This document shows, piece after piece, positions 44,520-53,851 of a DNA stretch of 64,000 nt. The stretch is taken from positions 101,018-165,017 of the forward strand of contig JAGAMG010000050.1 of NCBI GenBank assembly GCA_017624835.1. The letters run 5' to 3'. Source of the stretch: Lachnospiraceae bacterium. Its GTDB lineage: Bacteria; Bacillota; Clostridia; Lachnospirales; Lachnospiraceae. The notes below the pieces were generated by a model. It was not told where the DNA came from. It saw nothing but the letters and a program-made list of their open reading frames with translations, and did no database searches. Position 1 is the first letter of the stretch. Every line of letters starts with the position of its first letter. Made by a program: the position numbers and the translations under genes.

Positions 44520-46610
44520 ATGAAGAGAAAGATAAGGCTGTTCGGTATATTACTGATTGTGACCGCACTAATCATTATGCAGCTTCCAGTATCGGAAGCG
44601 GATGCGGCAACGTCTGCTTCCGATTTTAAAATGGAAGGAACTACATTAGTTAAATATCGAGGCACAGAAGAAACTGTGTCTGTTCCTAATACCGTAGAGG
44701 TAATCGGTGAGGGTGCATTTGAAGAAAATGAAACGGTTGAATCGGTGGTTTTACCCGCATCTGTAACTCATATTGAGCCCTATGCATTTTGGGATTGTGA
44801 GAATCTGGAGTCCGTGGTATTAAATAGCGGAATGACGGAAATTGGTGATTATGCATTTGCCAATTGTAAGGGTTTGAAAAAAATGACAGTACCGGACAAT
44901 ATAAGAAGTATTGGTGTACAAGCGTTTTTGGATTGCGTGAATCTGACGGATATTACCATACCACCGGAGGTTTTGTATATTCATGAAACTTCCTTTGATG
45001 GCTGTTATCGTCTTACCATTCATTGTGAAAAGGGCAGTATAGCTGATAAGTATGCAGAAGAGTTTTATGAGCGTCAGGTGGAAATGCCCGAATATGAAGA
45101 TGTGGACAATTATGGTTCTGAAGAAGAGGAAGCCGAGCCCACTCCTACACCCGAGCCTGTGGAAACAGACCCCGGAATTGCCATAGGAGATACCAGAGTT
45201 GTGGGCAATCAGGCAGTGGTGTTTATAAACAATACCAGTCTTGAGGTAATGAGTGGTAATGTGTCAAGCGGTTTACCGGCGGAGGATAATTATGTAAGTG
45301 AGAATGCCGGGGAAGTAGGCGGTTTGGCTAAGTATGCTATTGTGGATGGTAAGGTTGTGGCAGATCAGGCTTACTATAAAAATGCTACCTTGCAGGAGGT
45401 TGTTTTACCGGAAGGAATAGAAGAGGTGGGACAGTTTGCTTTTGCAAGAAGCTCTGTTGCTAAGATAAAGCTTCCGGAGGGTGTAAATACCATCGGATAT
45501 GGGGCATTTTATCATTGTGATAAGCTTGCTGAGGTTACGTTGTCGGATACCATAGAAAATGTGGAGCCTAAGGCTTTTGCCCATACCTTGTGGGTGGAGA
45601 AGTTTTTGGAAGAGGGAACAGAGGATTTTCTGATTAATAATGGCGTTTTGGTGGCTTATAAGGGCAAACAGGAAAAAGTTACTATTCCTGATGGCGTCAG
45701 GGTGATTGCTGCAGGAGTATTCCAAAATCATGCAGAGATAAAAGAACTTGTATTGCCGGATAGTCTTGTGACCGTGGGGGAAGCTGCTTTTGAAGGATGC
45801 TCTAAGCTGTCAACAGTTCTTACCGGAAAAAGCTTAAAGCAAATAAAAGACCGCGCTTTTGCTGCTTGTAATATCAGTAAGGTTACCTTGCCCAAGACTA
45901 TGAAGGAAATGGGAGTGGGAGCTTTTGAAGGTACCGTTCAGATTACATACGAGGGAGATATCCCTGCAATAACACATGAATTGTCGGCGGAAAGATTATC
46001 AAATGAAGCATATCGTGGTGTTGTGCATACGGATAATGCATCCGGAGAAGTAAGGCTTGTAGGAATGTCCGGTGTGATTGCAAGACTGGAGGGTGCAAGC
46101 AGGAGTTATACTTTGTCTATTTCAGAGGCAGAGGATGACGCTAAAATGAAAAAAGCATATGAAAGGTGCTTTGAGGAAAAACTTTCGGATACTTATCGAG
46201 TATATAATTTGTTGTTTACGGATGAGAGTAATATTCCCATTACTAAGCTTGGTAAGCAGGAGTTGGAGCTTAATATTCCTTTGTCAGAAAATCAATTAAC
46301 AAAGAATCTTTTGGTTTATTCTCTGGATAGAAATGGACAGCTGGAGCAGGTGAAAGCCAAGAGAGTTCGTATTGATGGAGTTGAGTATTTAAGAGTGGGT
46401 ATAAACTTTGTGTCCCAGATTGCAGTAGTGGAAACTAGTGAGCCTTACAGCGGAGCGGTTGTTTTGGAAGAGAATACTTCTATTGAAAAGCTCTCTCGGG
46501 CGCCCGGACAGGAAGAGGGAAACATGAAATTTCCATATCATTGGGCATTAGCCGGTGCATTGGCAAGTGCAGGTGTGATTTGTTTATTATGGAAAAAGAA
46601 AAAAGTGTAG
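44520..46610 (+). CDS. BspA-type LRR surface protein, membrane anchored
   Basis: 696 residues. Signal peptide at 1-30 (ending EADAATS), LRR_5 units (IGDYAFANCKGLK style) at about 40-165 and again at about 270-480, separated by an acidic/Pro linker (EEAEPTPTPEPVETDP, about 205-220). The C-terminus ends in one hydrophobic helix followed by WKKKKV, with no recognisable sortase motif before it, so it is probably a tail-anchored membrane protein rather than wall-linked. Starts 39 bp after the larger LRR gene with GGAAGG as ribosome site; terminator follows. Confidence 0.9.
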   Translation: MKRKIRLFGILLIVTALIIMQLPVSEADAATSASDFKMEGTTLVKYRGTEETVSVPNTVEVIGEGAFEENETVESVVLPASVTHIEPYAFWDCENLESVVLNSGMTEIGDYAFANCKGLKKMTVPDNIRSIGVQAFLDCVNLTDITIPPEVLYIHETSFDGCYRLTIHCEKGSIADKYAEEFYERQVEMPEYEDVDNYGSEEEEAEPTPTPEPVETDPGIAIGDTRVVGNQAVVFINNTSLEVMSGNVSSGLPAEDNYVSENAGEVGGLAKYAIVDGKVVADQAYYKNATLQEVVLPEGIEEVGQFAFARSSVAKIKLPEGVNTIGYGAFYHCDKLAEVTLSDTIENVEPKAFAHTLWVEKFLEEGTEDFLINNGVLVAYKGKQEKVTIPDGVRVIAAGVFQNHAEIKELVLPDSLVTVGEAAFEGCSKLSTVLTGKSLKQIKDRAFAACNISKVTLPKTMKEMGVGAFEGTVQITYEGDIPAITHELSAERLSNEAYRGVVHTDNASGEVRLVGMSGVIARLEGASRSYTLSISEAEDDAKMKKAYERCFEEKLSDTYRVYNLLFTDESNIPITKLGKQELELNIPLSENQLTKNLLVYSLDRNGQLEQVKAKRVRIDGVEYLRVGINFVSQIAVVETSEPYSGAVVLEENTSIEKLSRAPGQEEGNMKFPYHWALAGALASAGVICLLWKKKKV

Positions 46611-46624
46611 TAACGTTTTTGACG

Positions 46625-46664
46625 CCCCGGCATAGGTTAATAAAAACCAATGCCGGGGTTTTTT
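46625..46664 (+). terminator. Terminator abutting the S8 protease start
   Basis: CCCCGGCAT (46625-46633) pairs with ATGCCGGGG (46650-46658), with an inner GGTT/AACC extension and six T (46659-46664). The ATG of the protease gene begins at the next base. Confidence 0.92.
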
Positions 46665-47573
46665 ATGGAACGAGTGCGTAGGCAGCTTGAAGTACCGGAT
46701 GATACCATAGATGGAAATGGGGTAACGATTGCTGTTTTAGACAGTGGAATCAGCAGGCATCCGGATTTGCGGGGAAAAATTTTATGTTTTCAAGATTTTG
46801 TTGGAAAGCGAAATCTTATGTATGATGATAATGGTCATGGAACTCATGTATGCGGAATATTATGTGGGAGCGGGGAATTATCAAATAGAAGGTATCAGGG
46901 GATGGCACCGGCATCCATGCTGGTGGTAGGGAAGATTCTTGACGCAAAAGGGGATGGATGTTTGGAACATCTATTGGAGGCGTTAGAGTGGATAGAGAAA
47001 AATCGTGAAATGTATCATATCAGAATTATAAATATATCCGTAGGAATCGGGAATTCTCTTTCACAGGATAGGGAATGTTTATTGCAGAAAAAACTGGAAG
47101 AATTATGGGATTGCGGAGTACTTGTTGTATGTGCTGCCGGAAATAAAGGACCGGCAAATAATTCTATATCTTCCGTAGGAGGCTGCGGAAAAATACTTAC
47201 AGTTGGGTGCCATGACGGAAGCTATTGCAGGGACAATCCTAACAGATGTGAAACTTATTCCGGAAGAGGGGATGCAGGGGCATATTTAAGAAAGCCGGAT
47301 TTGGTTGCACCGGGAACGGATATTATATCCTGCAATGCAGAGTATGCAAATGCACAGTCTGTATTGAAAAAGAAAAGACCTTATATAGCCAAAAGCGGAA
47401 CCTCCATGGCAACACCTATTGTAACAGGTGCCGCGGCTCTTGCATTACAAAAATATCCTGATATGACCAATGAGGAATTAAAACAAAAAATTACCATAAC
47501 CGCGATGGATTTGAATGAGCCATGGAATAAACAGGGCTGGGGAATGGTGAATGTAAGGAGACTTCTCAGTTAA
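46665..47573 (+). CDS. Subtilisin-like serine protease (S8), no signal peptide
   Basis: 302 residues from ATG 46665. Catalytic triad complete: Asp in AVLDSGI (D26), His in NGHGTHVCG (H58) and Ser in SGTSMATP (S247), with oxyanion Asn in AAGN (N160). There is no signal peptide and almost no propeptide, as in intracellular subtilisins, so it probably acts inside the cell. The start is odd: ATG 46650 lies within the upstream terminator stem and 46665 directly after its T-run; the only ribosome-site candidate is the GGGG of the hairpin arm. Translation would require that hairpin to be unfolded. Confidence 0.9.
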   Translation: MERVRRQLEVPDDTIDGNGVTIAVLDSGISRHPDLRGKILCFQDFVGKRNLMYDDNGHGTHVCGILCGSGELSNRRYQGMAPASMLVVGKILDAKGDGCLEHLLEALEWIEKNREMYHIRIINISVGIGNSLSQDRECLLQKKLEELWDCGVLVVCAAGNKGPANNSISSVGGCGKILTVGCHDGSYCRDNPNRCETYSGRGDAGAYLRKPDLVAPGTDIISCNAEYANAQSVLKKKRPYIAKSGTSMATPIVTGAAALALQKYPDMTNEELKQKITITAMDLNEPWNKQGWGMVNVRRLLS

Positions 47574-47617
47574 GAGAATAATAATAATGGAAAAAATGAG
47601 AAATTTTGGGAAAGATA

Positions 47618-47646
47618 TTGACACGTCTCGTATGATTGTATACAAT
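47618..47646 (+). promoter_or_regulatory. Promoter of the citrate synthase-gntR-icd operon
   Basis: TTGACA (47618-47623), exactly 17-bp spacer, TACAAT (47641-47646). Consensus-like and overlaid by the palindrome at 47625-47656. Confidence 0.85.
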
Positions 47647-47656
47647 TATACGAGAC
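47625..47656. promoter_or_regulatory. 32-bp palindromic operator, probably for the GntR regulator
   Basis: GTCTCGTAT at the left end and ATACGAGAC at the right, centred on ATTGTATACAAT; 15 of 16 base pairs match (only 47634/47647 differ). The core ATTGTATACAAT has the GTxxAC form typical of FCD-type GntR sites. It covers the -10 and spacer, so binding should repress. The GntR gene lies in the same operon, suggesting autoregulation. Confidence 0.8.
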
Positions 47657-47690
47657 ATACGAAAAGCAAAGGGAAGAGAGGTAGTTGTGA

Positions 47691-49103
47691 ATGAGAGGTA
47701 ATGATACATTTCAGAATCGCCCGGTAACAATGAATGATAAAAACAATCTATTGCAGATTGAGGAGCATATGTACATATTGGATGACGTGGAAAAGCCCAA
47801 CGTTTTCCGTAATATGTTCCCTTATTCGGAAATTCCGAAGATTCCGTTTAATGATAGAATAGTACCCCATAATATGCCCAAGGATATCTGGATTACGGAT
47901 ACTACATTCCGTGACGGTCAGCAGTCTCGTGCGCCTTATTCCACGGAGCAGATTGTGAAAATTTTCGATTACCTTCATGAATTAGGCGGTCCCAATGGTA
48001 TGATTCGTGCCAGCGAATTTTTCCTTTATAGTAAGAAGGACAGGGATGCTGTTTATAAATGTATGGAGAGAGGCTATCAGTTTCCTGAGGTAACCAGCTG
48101 GATTCGTGCCAGCAAGGAGGATTTCAAGCTTGTAAAGGAAATCGGTATGAAGGAAACCGGTATTTTGGTAAGCTGTTCCGATTATCATATTTTTATGAAG
48201 CTGAAAATGACCAGACGTCAGGCAATGGATCATTATTTAAGTGTTATCCGTGATTGTTTAGAGGAGGGCATTAGTCCCAGATGTCATTTGGAGGATATTA
48301 CCAGAGCGGATATTTATGGTTATGTGGTTCCTTTCTGTCTGGAATTGATGAAGCTGATGAACGAGTACAAGATTCCCATTAAGGTACGTGCCTGTGATAC
48401 CATGGGATATGGCGTTAATTTCCCCGGTGCGGTTATTCCCAGAAGTGTACAGGGTATTATTTATGCAATTCATGTACATGCGGGTGTGCCCAGCGAATTA
48501 ATCGAATGGCATGGACATAATGATTTTTACAAGGCTGTATCCAATTCCACCACAGCTTGGTTGTATGGATGTTCCGGTATCAATACTTCCCTCTTTGGTA
48601 TTGGTGAGAGAACAGGTAATACACCTTTGGAAGCAATGGTATTTGAGTATGCACAGCTTAAGGGACATTTAAATGGAATGGATACCACTGTGATTACGGA
48701 GCTTGCAGAATATTATGAGAAGGAAATCGGTTATCAGATTCCTCCCCGTACTCCTTTTGTAGGAAAGAACTTTAATGTAACCAGAGCTGGAATTCATGCA
48801 GACGGCTTGTTGAAGAATGAAGAAATTTACAATATATTTGATACAGAGAAATTCCTGAACAGACCTGTATTATGTGCAATCTCCAATACTTCCGGTCTTG
48901 CAGGTATTGCTCATTGGATTAATACATATTACAAGCTGAAGGGAGAACAGCAGGTTGACAAGACCTCTGAGCTTGTAAGAGAGATTAAGAAATGGGTGGA
49001 TGAGGAATATGCAGGAGGACGTGTAACCGTACTTACGGATGACGAAATCGTAGCATGTTTAAATCGAGTTTGTTTAGAAAAAAACATTAAACTTGATGAA
49101 TAA
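47691..49103 (+). CDS. Probable Re-citrate synthase (isopropylmalate/homocitrate synthase family)
   Basis: 470 residues of the HMGL-like acyl-CoA carboxylate lyase fold: metal/active-site TDTTFRDGQQSR near residue 67 and the metal ligand motif WHGHND near 265. Proteins of this long type, annotated as isopropylmalate or homocitrate synthase in Clostridia, include the Re-face citrate synthase described in Clostridium kluyveri (family knowledge). Placement with icd and without leu or lys genes favours condensation of oxaloacetate with acetyl-CoA to citrate. There is no leucine-binding LeuA C-terminal regulatory domain. ATG 47691 follows AGAGAGG at 8 bp. Confidence 0.78.
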   Translation: MRGNDTFQNRPVTMNDKNNLLQIEEHMYILDDVEKPNVFRNMFPYSEIPKIPFNDRIVPHNMPKDIWITDTTFRDGQQSRAPYSTEQIVKIFDYLHELGGPNGMIRASEFFLYSKKDRDAVYKCMERGYQFPEVTSWIRASKEDFKLVKEIGMKETGILVSCSDYHIFMKLKMTRRQAMDHYLSVIRDCLEEGISPRCHLEDITRADIYGYVVPFCLELMKLMNEYKIPIKVRACDTMGYGVNFPGAVIPRSVQGIIYAIHVHAGVPSELIEWHGHNDFYKAVSNSTTAWLYGCSGINTSLFGIGERTGNTPLEAMVFEYAQLKGHLNGMDTTVITELAEYYEKEIGYQIPPRTPFVGKNFNVTRAGIHADGLLKNEEIYNIFDTEKFLNRPVLCAISNTSGLAGIAHWINTYYKLKGEQQVDKTSELVREIKKWVDEEYAGGRVTVLTDDEIVACLNRVCLEKNIKLDE

Positions 49104-49138
49104 TGGTAGCCTGTTAATTGGGCAGATGGGAGAGCATC

Positions 49139-49828
49139 ATGAGTGGTTATGATGTAAAGCAGGAAGTAACTGATAAGTATTCCCTGCGTGGAAGAGTGTT
49201 TCATAAGCTTCGTGAGGATATTTTAAACGGTAAATATGAAGAGCATGAAGAATTAAAGGAAGTTGCAATCGGTGAGGAGATGGGAGTCAGCAGAACTCCG
49301 GTTCGTGAAGCCTTCAGACAGTTGGAGCTGGAGGGGCTGATTCAGATTATTCCCAACAAAGGTGCTTATGTTACCGGCATTACGGAAAAGGACGTAAAAG
49401 ATATTTATATGATTCGTTCTTTGTTGGAGGGACTGTGTGCTCGCTGGGCAACAGAACATATTACCAAGGAACAGATGGAAGAAATGGAAGAAAACGTGTA
49501 TCTTGCCAAGTTTCATGCCCAAAAGGGACATTTGGAGCAGCTTGCAGAGCTGGATAATCGTTTTCATGACATCATGTATGAAGCCTGTGATAGTAAGATG
49601 CTGGAGCATCAGTTAAAGGATTTTCATCAATATGTGCTTCGTGTGCGTAAAAGAACCTTATCCAGTGCTAACAGAGGACCAAAATCCAATGAAGAGCATG
49701 AGCAGATTATGGAAGCAATCAAGTCGGGCAATGCAGATTTGGCAGAGCAGCTTGCAAACCGCCATATGATAAATGCTTATGAGAATATGGTAAAGAGCGG
49801 ACTTCATGAGATTTATACAAAGAAAGGA
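49139..49828 (+). CDS. GntR-family regulator, FCD subfamily
   Basis: About 230 residues from ATG 49139 (GGGAGA site upstream); TTG 49118 is less likely. N-terminal winged helix with the [18 protein letters not shown] signature (about 50-70) and C-terminal FCD ligand domain (about 85-215) with metal-binding pattern DNRFHDI, EHEQIM and NRHMIN. It lies between the citrate synthase-like gene and icd, 35 bp after the former and 8 bp before the latter, so its effector is probably citrate, 2-oxoglutarate or another metabolite of that branch (inference). It probably binds the palindrome at 47625-47656. Confidence 0.92.
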
Positions 49829-49836
49829 TAAAAGAT

Positions 49837-51045
49837 ATGGAAAAGATTAAAATGACAACTCCTCTGGTAGAGATGGACGGAGATGAAATGACCAGAATTC
49901 TCTGGCAAATGATTAAGGATGAACTGCTTCTTCCTTATATTGATTTGAAAACTGAGTATTACGACTTAGGACTTGAGCATCGAAATGAAACCAATGACCA
50001 GGTAACAGTGGATTCTGCCAATGCAACCTTGAAGTATGGAGTGGCAGTAAAATGTGCAACTATTACTCCCAATGCTGCAAGAATGACAGAGTATAATCTG
50101 AAGGAAATGTGGAAGAGCCCTAACGGAACTATTCGTGCAATTTTGGATGGTACCGTGTTCCGTGCCCCCATCCTTGTAAAAGGTATTGTTCCCTATGTAA
50201 AGAATTGGACAAAGCCCATTACCATTGCTCGTCATGCCTATGGTGATGTTTATAAAAATACAGAAATTAAGGTTCCCGGAGTCGGTAAGGCAGAGCTTGT
50301 ATATACCGCAGAAGATGGAACTGAGGTAAGAGAAGTAATACATAATTTTAAGGGTGCCGGTATTTTGCAGGGTATTCATAATACAGAGGAATCCATTTCC
50401 AGCTTTGCAAGAGCATGCTTTGGTTATGCAGTGGATACCAAGCAGGATTTGTGGTTCTCTTCCAAGGATACTATTTCCAAGAAATATGATCATACCTTTA
50501 AGGATATTTTCCAGGAGATTTATGAGAAGGAATTTAAGGCAAAATTTGAAGAGCTTGGCATTGAGTATTTCTATACCTTGATTGATGATGCGGTAGCTCG
50601 TGTAATCCGTTCCGAGGGTGGATTTATTTGGGCATGTAAGAATTATGACGGTGATGTAATGTCCGATATGGTGGCAACCGCTTATGGAGACCTTTCCATG
50701 ATGACTTCCGTATTGGTATCTCCCAACGGTGTGTATGAGTATGAGGCTGCCCATGGAACCGTACAGCGTCATTACTATAAGCACTTAAAGGGTGAGGAAA
50801 CCTCCACCAACTCCATTGCAACTATCTTTGCATGGACGGGCGCACTGCGTAAGCGTGGTGAATTGGATGGTATTAATGAACTTTGCCAGTTTGCGGATAA
50901 ATTGGAGAGAGCATGTATCAAGACTATCGAGGATGGCAAGATGACAAAGAGTCTTTCCATGATTTCTACCTGTGAGAATCCTGTGATTTTGAATAGCTTA
51001 GAATTTATTCAGGCGATTCGGGAGACTTTGGATAGTTTGATGTAA
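49837..51045 (+). CDS. icd: Isocitrate dehydrogenase (NADP+)
   Basis: Converts isocitrate to 2-oxoglutarate with NADP+. 402 residues, homodimeric type resembling eukaryotic cytosolic [14 protein letters not shown] near the start, substrate region [17 protein letters not shown], and [10 protein letters not shown] with [10 protein letters not shown]. Immediately downstream of the GntR gene in the operon. Together with the citrate synthase-like enzyme it forms an oxidative half-branch to glutamate; aconitase is not in the window. Confidence 0.96.
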   Translation: MEKIKMTTPLVEMDGDEMTRILWQMIKDELLLPYIDLKTEYYDLGLEHRNETNDQVTVDSANATLKYGVAVKCATITPNAARMTEYNLKEMWKSPNGTIRAILDGTVFRAPILVKGIVPYVKNWTKPITIARHAYGDVYKNTEIKVPGVGKAELVYTAEDGTEVREVIHNFKGAGILQGIHNTEESISSFARACFGYAVDTKQDLWFSSKDTISKKYDHTFKDIFQEIYEKEFKAKFEELGIEYFYTLIDDAVARVIRSEGGFIWACKNYDGDVMSDMVATAYGDLSMMTSVLVSPNGVYEYEAAHGTVQRHYYKHLKGEETSTNSIATIFAWTGALRKRGELDGINELCQFADKLERACIKTIEDGKMTKSLSMISTCENPVILNSLEFIQAIRETLDSLM

Positions 51046-51052
51046 GATAATC

Positions 51053-51086
51053 AGAAAAAAAACGGAGTAGTCAATATGACTACTCC
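51053..51086 (-). terminator. Terminator of the ABC-F gene
   Basis: GGAGTAG (51064-51070) pairs with CTACTCC (51080-51086); on the minus strand it is followed by a run of eight T (51053-51061). The ABC-F stop codon lies within it. Confidence 0.85.
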
Positions 51087-53035
51087 GCCAGTAATTCCCA
51101 TTCTTCATATAATTTTTCTAACTGTTCATTCAACTTAATCTGTTCCTTGGACAAATCTTGTAATTTTGCAACCTGCGTGCCGATGGAAGGGTCGGACATT
51201 TCAGTGTCGATTTCCTGTAAGCGAGCTTCTATAGTGGCAATCTTTTCTTCGCATTTTTTCAGGTCGTTTTCCTTTTTACGTAGCCTTGCCTGTTCCTCCT
51301 TTTGTGCTTTCCAATCCAGCTTGTTTTCTGAGTCTGCAGCTTTTGCTTGCGAGGAAGAGGAAACACCAAATGGATTTGCGGCACTAGTGGAAGCTATGGG
51401 AGGATTTACGCCGTTTAACGCAGCCATCATGGTATCATGCTTTTCCAAATAGTAATCATAGTTGCCGATATAATTTACAAACTGTTTTGCTGTTAAATCC
51501 AAAATACGGTGAGCTGTCTTATTGATAAAATAACGGTCGTGGGACACATAGAGGACGGTTCCTTCGTACTGGTTTATGGCATCCTCCAGAATCTCCTTGG
51601 ACATAATGTCTAAATGGTTGGTAGGCTCATCCAAAATTAAGAAATTGGCGTTGGAAAGCATTAATTTTGCCAGGGATACTCGTCCTCGTTCGCCACCGCT
51701 TAATTCCTGAATGCGCTTGAATACATCTTCACCGGTAAAAAGGAAGGCTGCCAATACATTTCGAATTTCCGTGTTGGTAAGGTAGGGATAATCGTCGGAG
51801 ATTTCTTCAAATAAGGTTTTCTCACTATGTAACACATGATGGTCCTGGTCATAATAACCGATTTCCACATTGGTTCCCAAACGGAATTTTCCGGCATCTG
51901 CGGCAAGAATTCCGTTAATTATCTTTAGAAGAGTGGTTTTTCCGGTGCCATTGTCTCCGATAATGGCAACATGCTCTCCACGCTTCAGTTCAAAGCCCAC
52001 ATTTTCAAAAAGCTTTTGGGAGCCAAATGCCTTGCTTAAGCCTTCCACAGTCAGGACATCGTTTCCGCTTTGAATGTGGGGAGTGAGAGTAAGCTTCATG
52101 TCAGCTTTCACTTCTGTAGGCTTTTCTATGATGTCTATTTTGTCCAGCATTTTCTCGCGGCTTTCGGCACGTTTTATGGACTTTTCACGGTTAAAGGAGC
52201 GAAGCTTTTCAATGACCTCCTCCTGATGTTTGATTTCCCGTTGTTGATTTACATAAGCGTTCCATGCAGCAATGCGAAGCTGTTCCTTTTTGACTGCATA
52301 GTCGGAATAATTTCCTTGGAAGGTGGTTGCCTTAGTCTGGTCGATTTCAATTACCTTGGTGGCTATTTTGTCCAGAAAATATCGGTCATGGGAAACGATA
52401 ATAACGGCCCCCTTATAATTTAAAAGGTAGGTTTCCAGCCATGTGATAGAATTCATGTCCAAATGGTTGGTGGGCTCATCCAAAATAATTAAATCCGGCT
52501 TTTGCAGTAGCAGTTTACCTAATGCCACACGGGTTTTCTGACCACCGGAGAGAGTGGCGATGGATTTGGAAAATTCAGCTTCTGTAAATCCCAAGCCTTT
52601 TAGTACCCCCACGATTTCGCTTTTGTAGCTATAACCACCGTCACGTTCAAAGGCGTGGGTGTAATCCGTATATTGCTTCATCAGATTATCCAATGCAGAA
52701 CCGGATGCGTGCTTCATATCCTCTTCGCATTTTCGCATAAGAGTTTCCAAAGTAATAAGATTTTGTTTTACGGACAACAATTCATCATAGATGGTATTGG
52801 CGGTATCCACAGCACTATTTTGGGCAAGATACCCTAAGGTTTTATCCTTGGCAAGGGTAACAAGTCCCTCGTCCGGCTGCATTTCCCCTACAATAATGCG
52901 GAGTAATGTGGTTTTACCGGCGCCGTTAACACCTACAATGGCTGCTTTTTCATAGTCCTCAATATGAAAACTGATATTTGCAAGTACTTTATGTTCTACA
53001 AATTCTTTGGATATATTTTGACAGGAGAGAATCAT
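51080..53035 (-). CDS. ABC-F family ATPase
   Basis: 651-residue soluble protein with two ABC ATPase domains and no membrane segments. Domain 1: GVNGAGKTT, LSGGQKTRVALG, ILDEPTNHLD; domain 2: GDNGTGKTT, LSGGERGRVSLA, ILDEPTNHLD. The linker between them is rich in charged helical residues (about 240-310) and the C-terminus (about 570-650) is a coiled-coil, as in YdiF/Uup-type members. ABC-F proteins act on the ribosome in translation control or antibiotic protection; nothing here singles out a resistance function. Divergent from rex. Confidence 0.93.
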   Translation of the reverse strand: MILSCQNISKEFVEHKVLANISFHIEDYEKAAIVGVNGAGKTTLLRIIVGEMQPDEGLVTLAKDKTLGYLAQNSAVDTANTIYDELLSVKQNLITLETLMRKCEEDMKHASGSALDNLMKQYTDYTHAFERDGGYSYKSEIVGVLKGLGFTEAEFSKSIATLSGGQKTRVALGKLLLQKPDLIILDEPTNHLDMNSITWLETYLLNYKGAVIIVSHDRYFLDKIATKVIEIDQTKATTFQGNYSDYAVKKEQLRIAAWNAYVNQQREIKHQEEVIEKLRSFNREKSIKRAESREKMLDKIDIIEKPTEVKADMKLTLTPHIQSGNDVLTVEGLSKAFGSQKLFENVGFELKRGEHVAIIGDNGTGKTTLLKIINGILAADAGKFRLGTNVEIGYYDQDHHVLHSEKTLFEEISDDYPYLTNTEIRNVLAAFLFTGEDVFKRIQELSGGERGRVSLAKLMLSNANFLILDEPTNHLDIMSKEILEDAINQYEGTVLYVSHDRYFINKTAHRILDLTAKQFVNYIGNYDYYLEKHDTMMAALNGVNPPIASTSAANPFGVSSSSQAKAADSENKLDWKAQKEEQARLRKKENDLKKCEEKIATIEARLQEIDTEMSDPSIGTQVAKLQDLSKEQIKLNEQLEKLYEEWELLAE

Positions 53036-53124
53036 GTGTCCTACCTTTCCTATAAATTATGCATAGTATAAAAGAAATTTCTAACTAAATTATTATACAT
53101 GCAAGAATTATTCTAGTCAATTCA

Positions 53125-53153
53125 TTGACAAGTTTTTAACATTTAGGTACAAT
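53125..53153 (+). promoter_or_regulatory. Promoter of rex
   Basis: TTGACA (53125-53130), 17-bp spacer, TACAAT (53148-53153), then a GGAGGT ribosome site at 53174-53179. Confidence 0.85.
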
Positions 53154-53185
53154 GTAATATATGTATATAATTTGGAGGTACCATT

Positions 53186-53827
53186 GTGGAAGAAAAAGAA
53201 ATATCACAAGCTGTCATAGGTCGTTTACCCAGATATTTTCGTTACCTTGGCGAGTTGAAGGATGTGGGAGTGGAGAGAATATCTTCTCAGGAATTGAGTG
53301 AACTGATGAAGGTAACAGCATCTCAGATACGTCAGGACTTTAATAATTTTGGTGGATTCGGACAGCAGGGTTACGGATATAATGTAGAATATTTATATAA
53401 GGAAATAGGCAAGATTTTGGGACTTGACCAAACCCATAATTTTGTAATTATCGGTGCCGGTAACTTGGGAAGGGCGTTAGGTAACTACATGAATTTTGAA
53501 CGTCGTGGTTTTATTTTCCGTGGAATGTTTGACCAGAATCCTGCATTGGTAGGACAGGATGTAAGAGGGGTTAAGGTCAGACCCATGGAGGAATTGGAGC
53601 AGTTTGTCAGAGAAAATGATATTGACATAGCGGTTCTTACGATTCCTAAGACCAGTGCAGTGGAAGTGGCGGATAAGCTGGTACACAATGGAATTAAAGC
53701 TATTTGGAATTTTGCACATGTGGATTTAAATGTACCGGAGGGAATACAGGTTGAAAATGTGCATTTGTCAGACAGTCTGATGAAGCTATCCTATAATATT
53801 AATCGTTATATGAAGGAAAACAGCTAA
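53186..53827 (+). CDS. rex: Redox-sensing transcriptional repressor Rex
   Basis: 213 residues. N-terminal winged helix (about 1-75, with VIGRLPRYFRYL and SQIRQDFNNFGGFGQQGYGY) and C-terminal Rossmann domain (about 80-205, GAGNLGRALG) that binds NADH/NAD+. Represses fermentation and reductive pathways until NADH rises. GTG start at 53186 with GGAGGT 6 bp upstream. First of a run of genes to mazF. Confidence 0.96.
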   Translation: MEEKEISQAVIGRLPRYFRYLGELKDVGVERISSQELSELMKVTASQIRQDFNNFGGFGQQGYGYNVEYLYKEIGKILGLDQTHNFVIIGAGNLGRALGNYMNFERRGFIFRGMFDQNPALVGQDVRGVKVRPMEELEQFVRENDIDIAVLTIPKTSAVEVADKLVHNGIKAIWNFAHVDLNVPEGIQVENVHLSDSLMKLSYNINRYMKENS

Positions 53828-53851
53828 GTTTTAAGTACAGAAGGTGAAAAT

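Noticed and set aside
51080-53035. Antibiotic-resistance call for the ABC-F gene
   Set aside because: ABC-F subfamilies cannot be separated by eye, and the C-terminal coiled-coil favours a YdiF/Uup-type housekeeping member.
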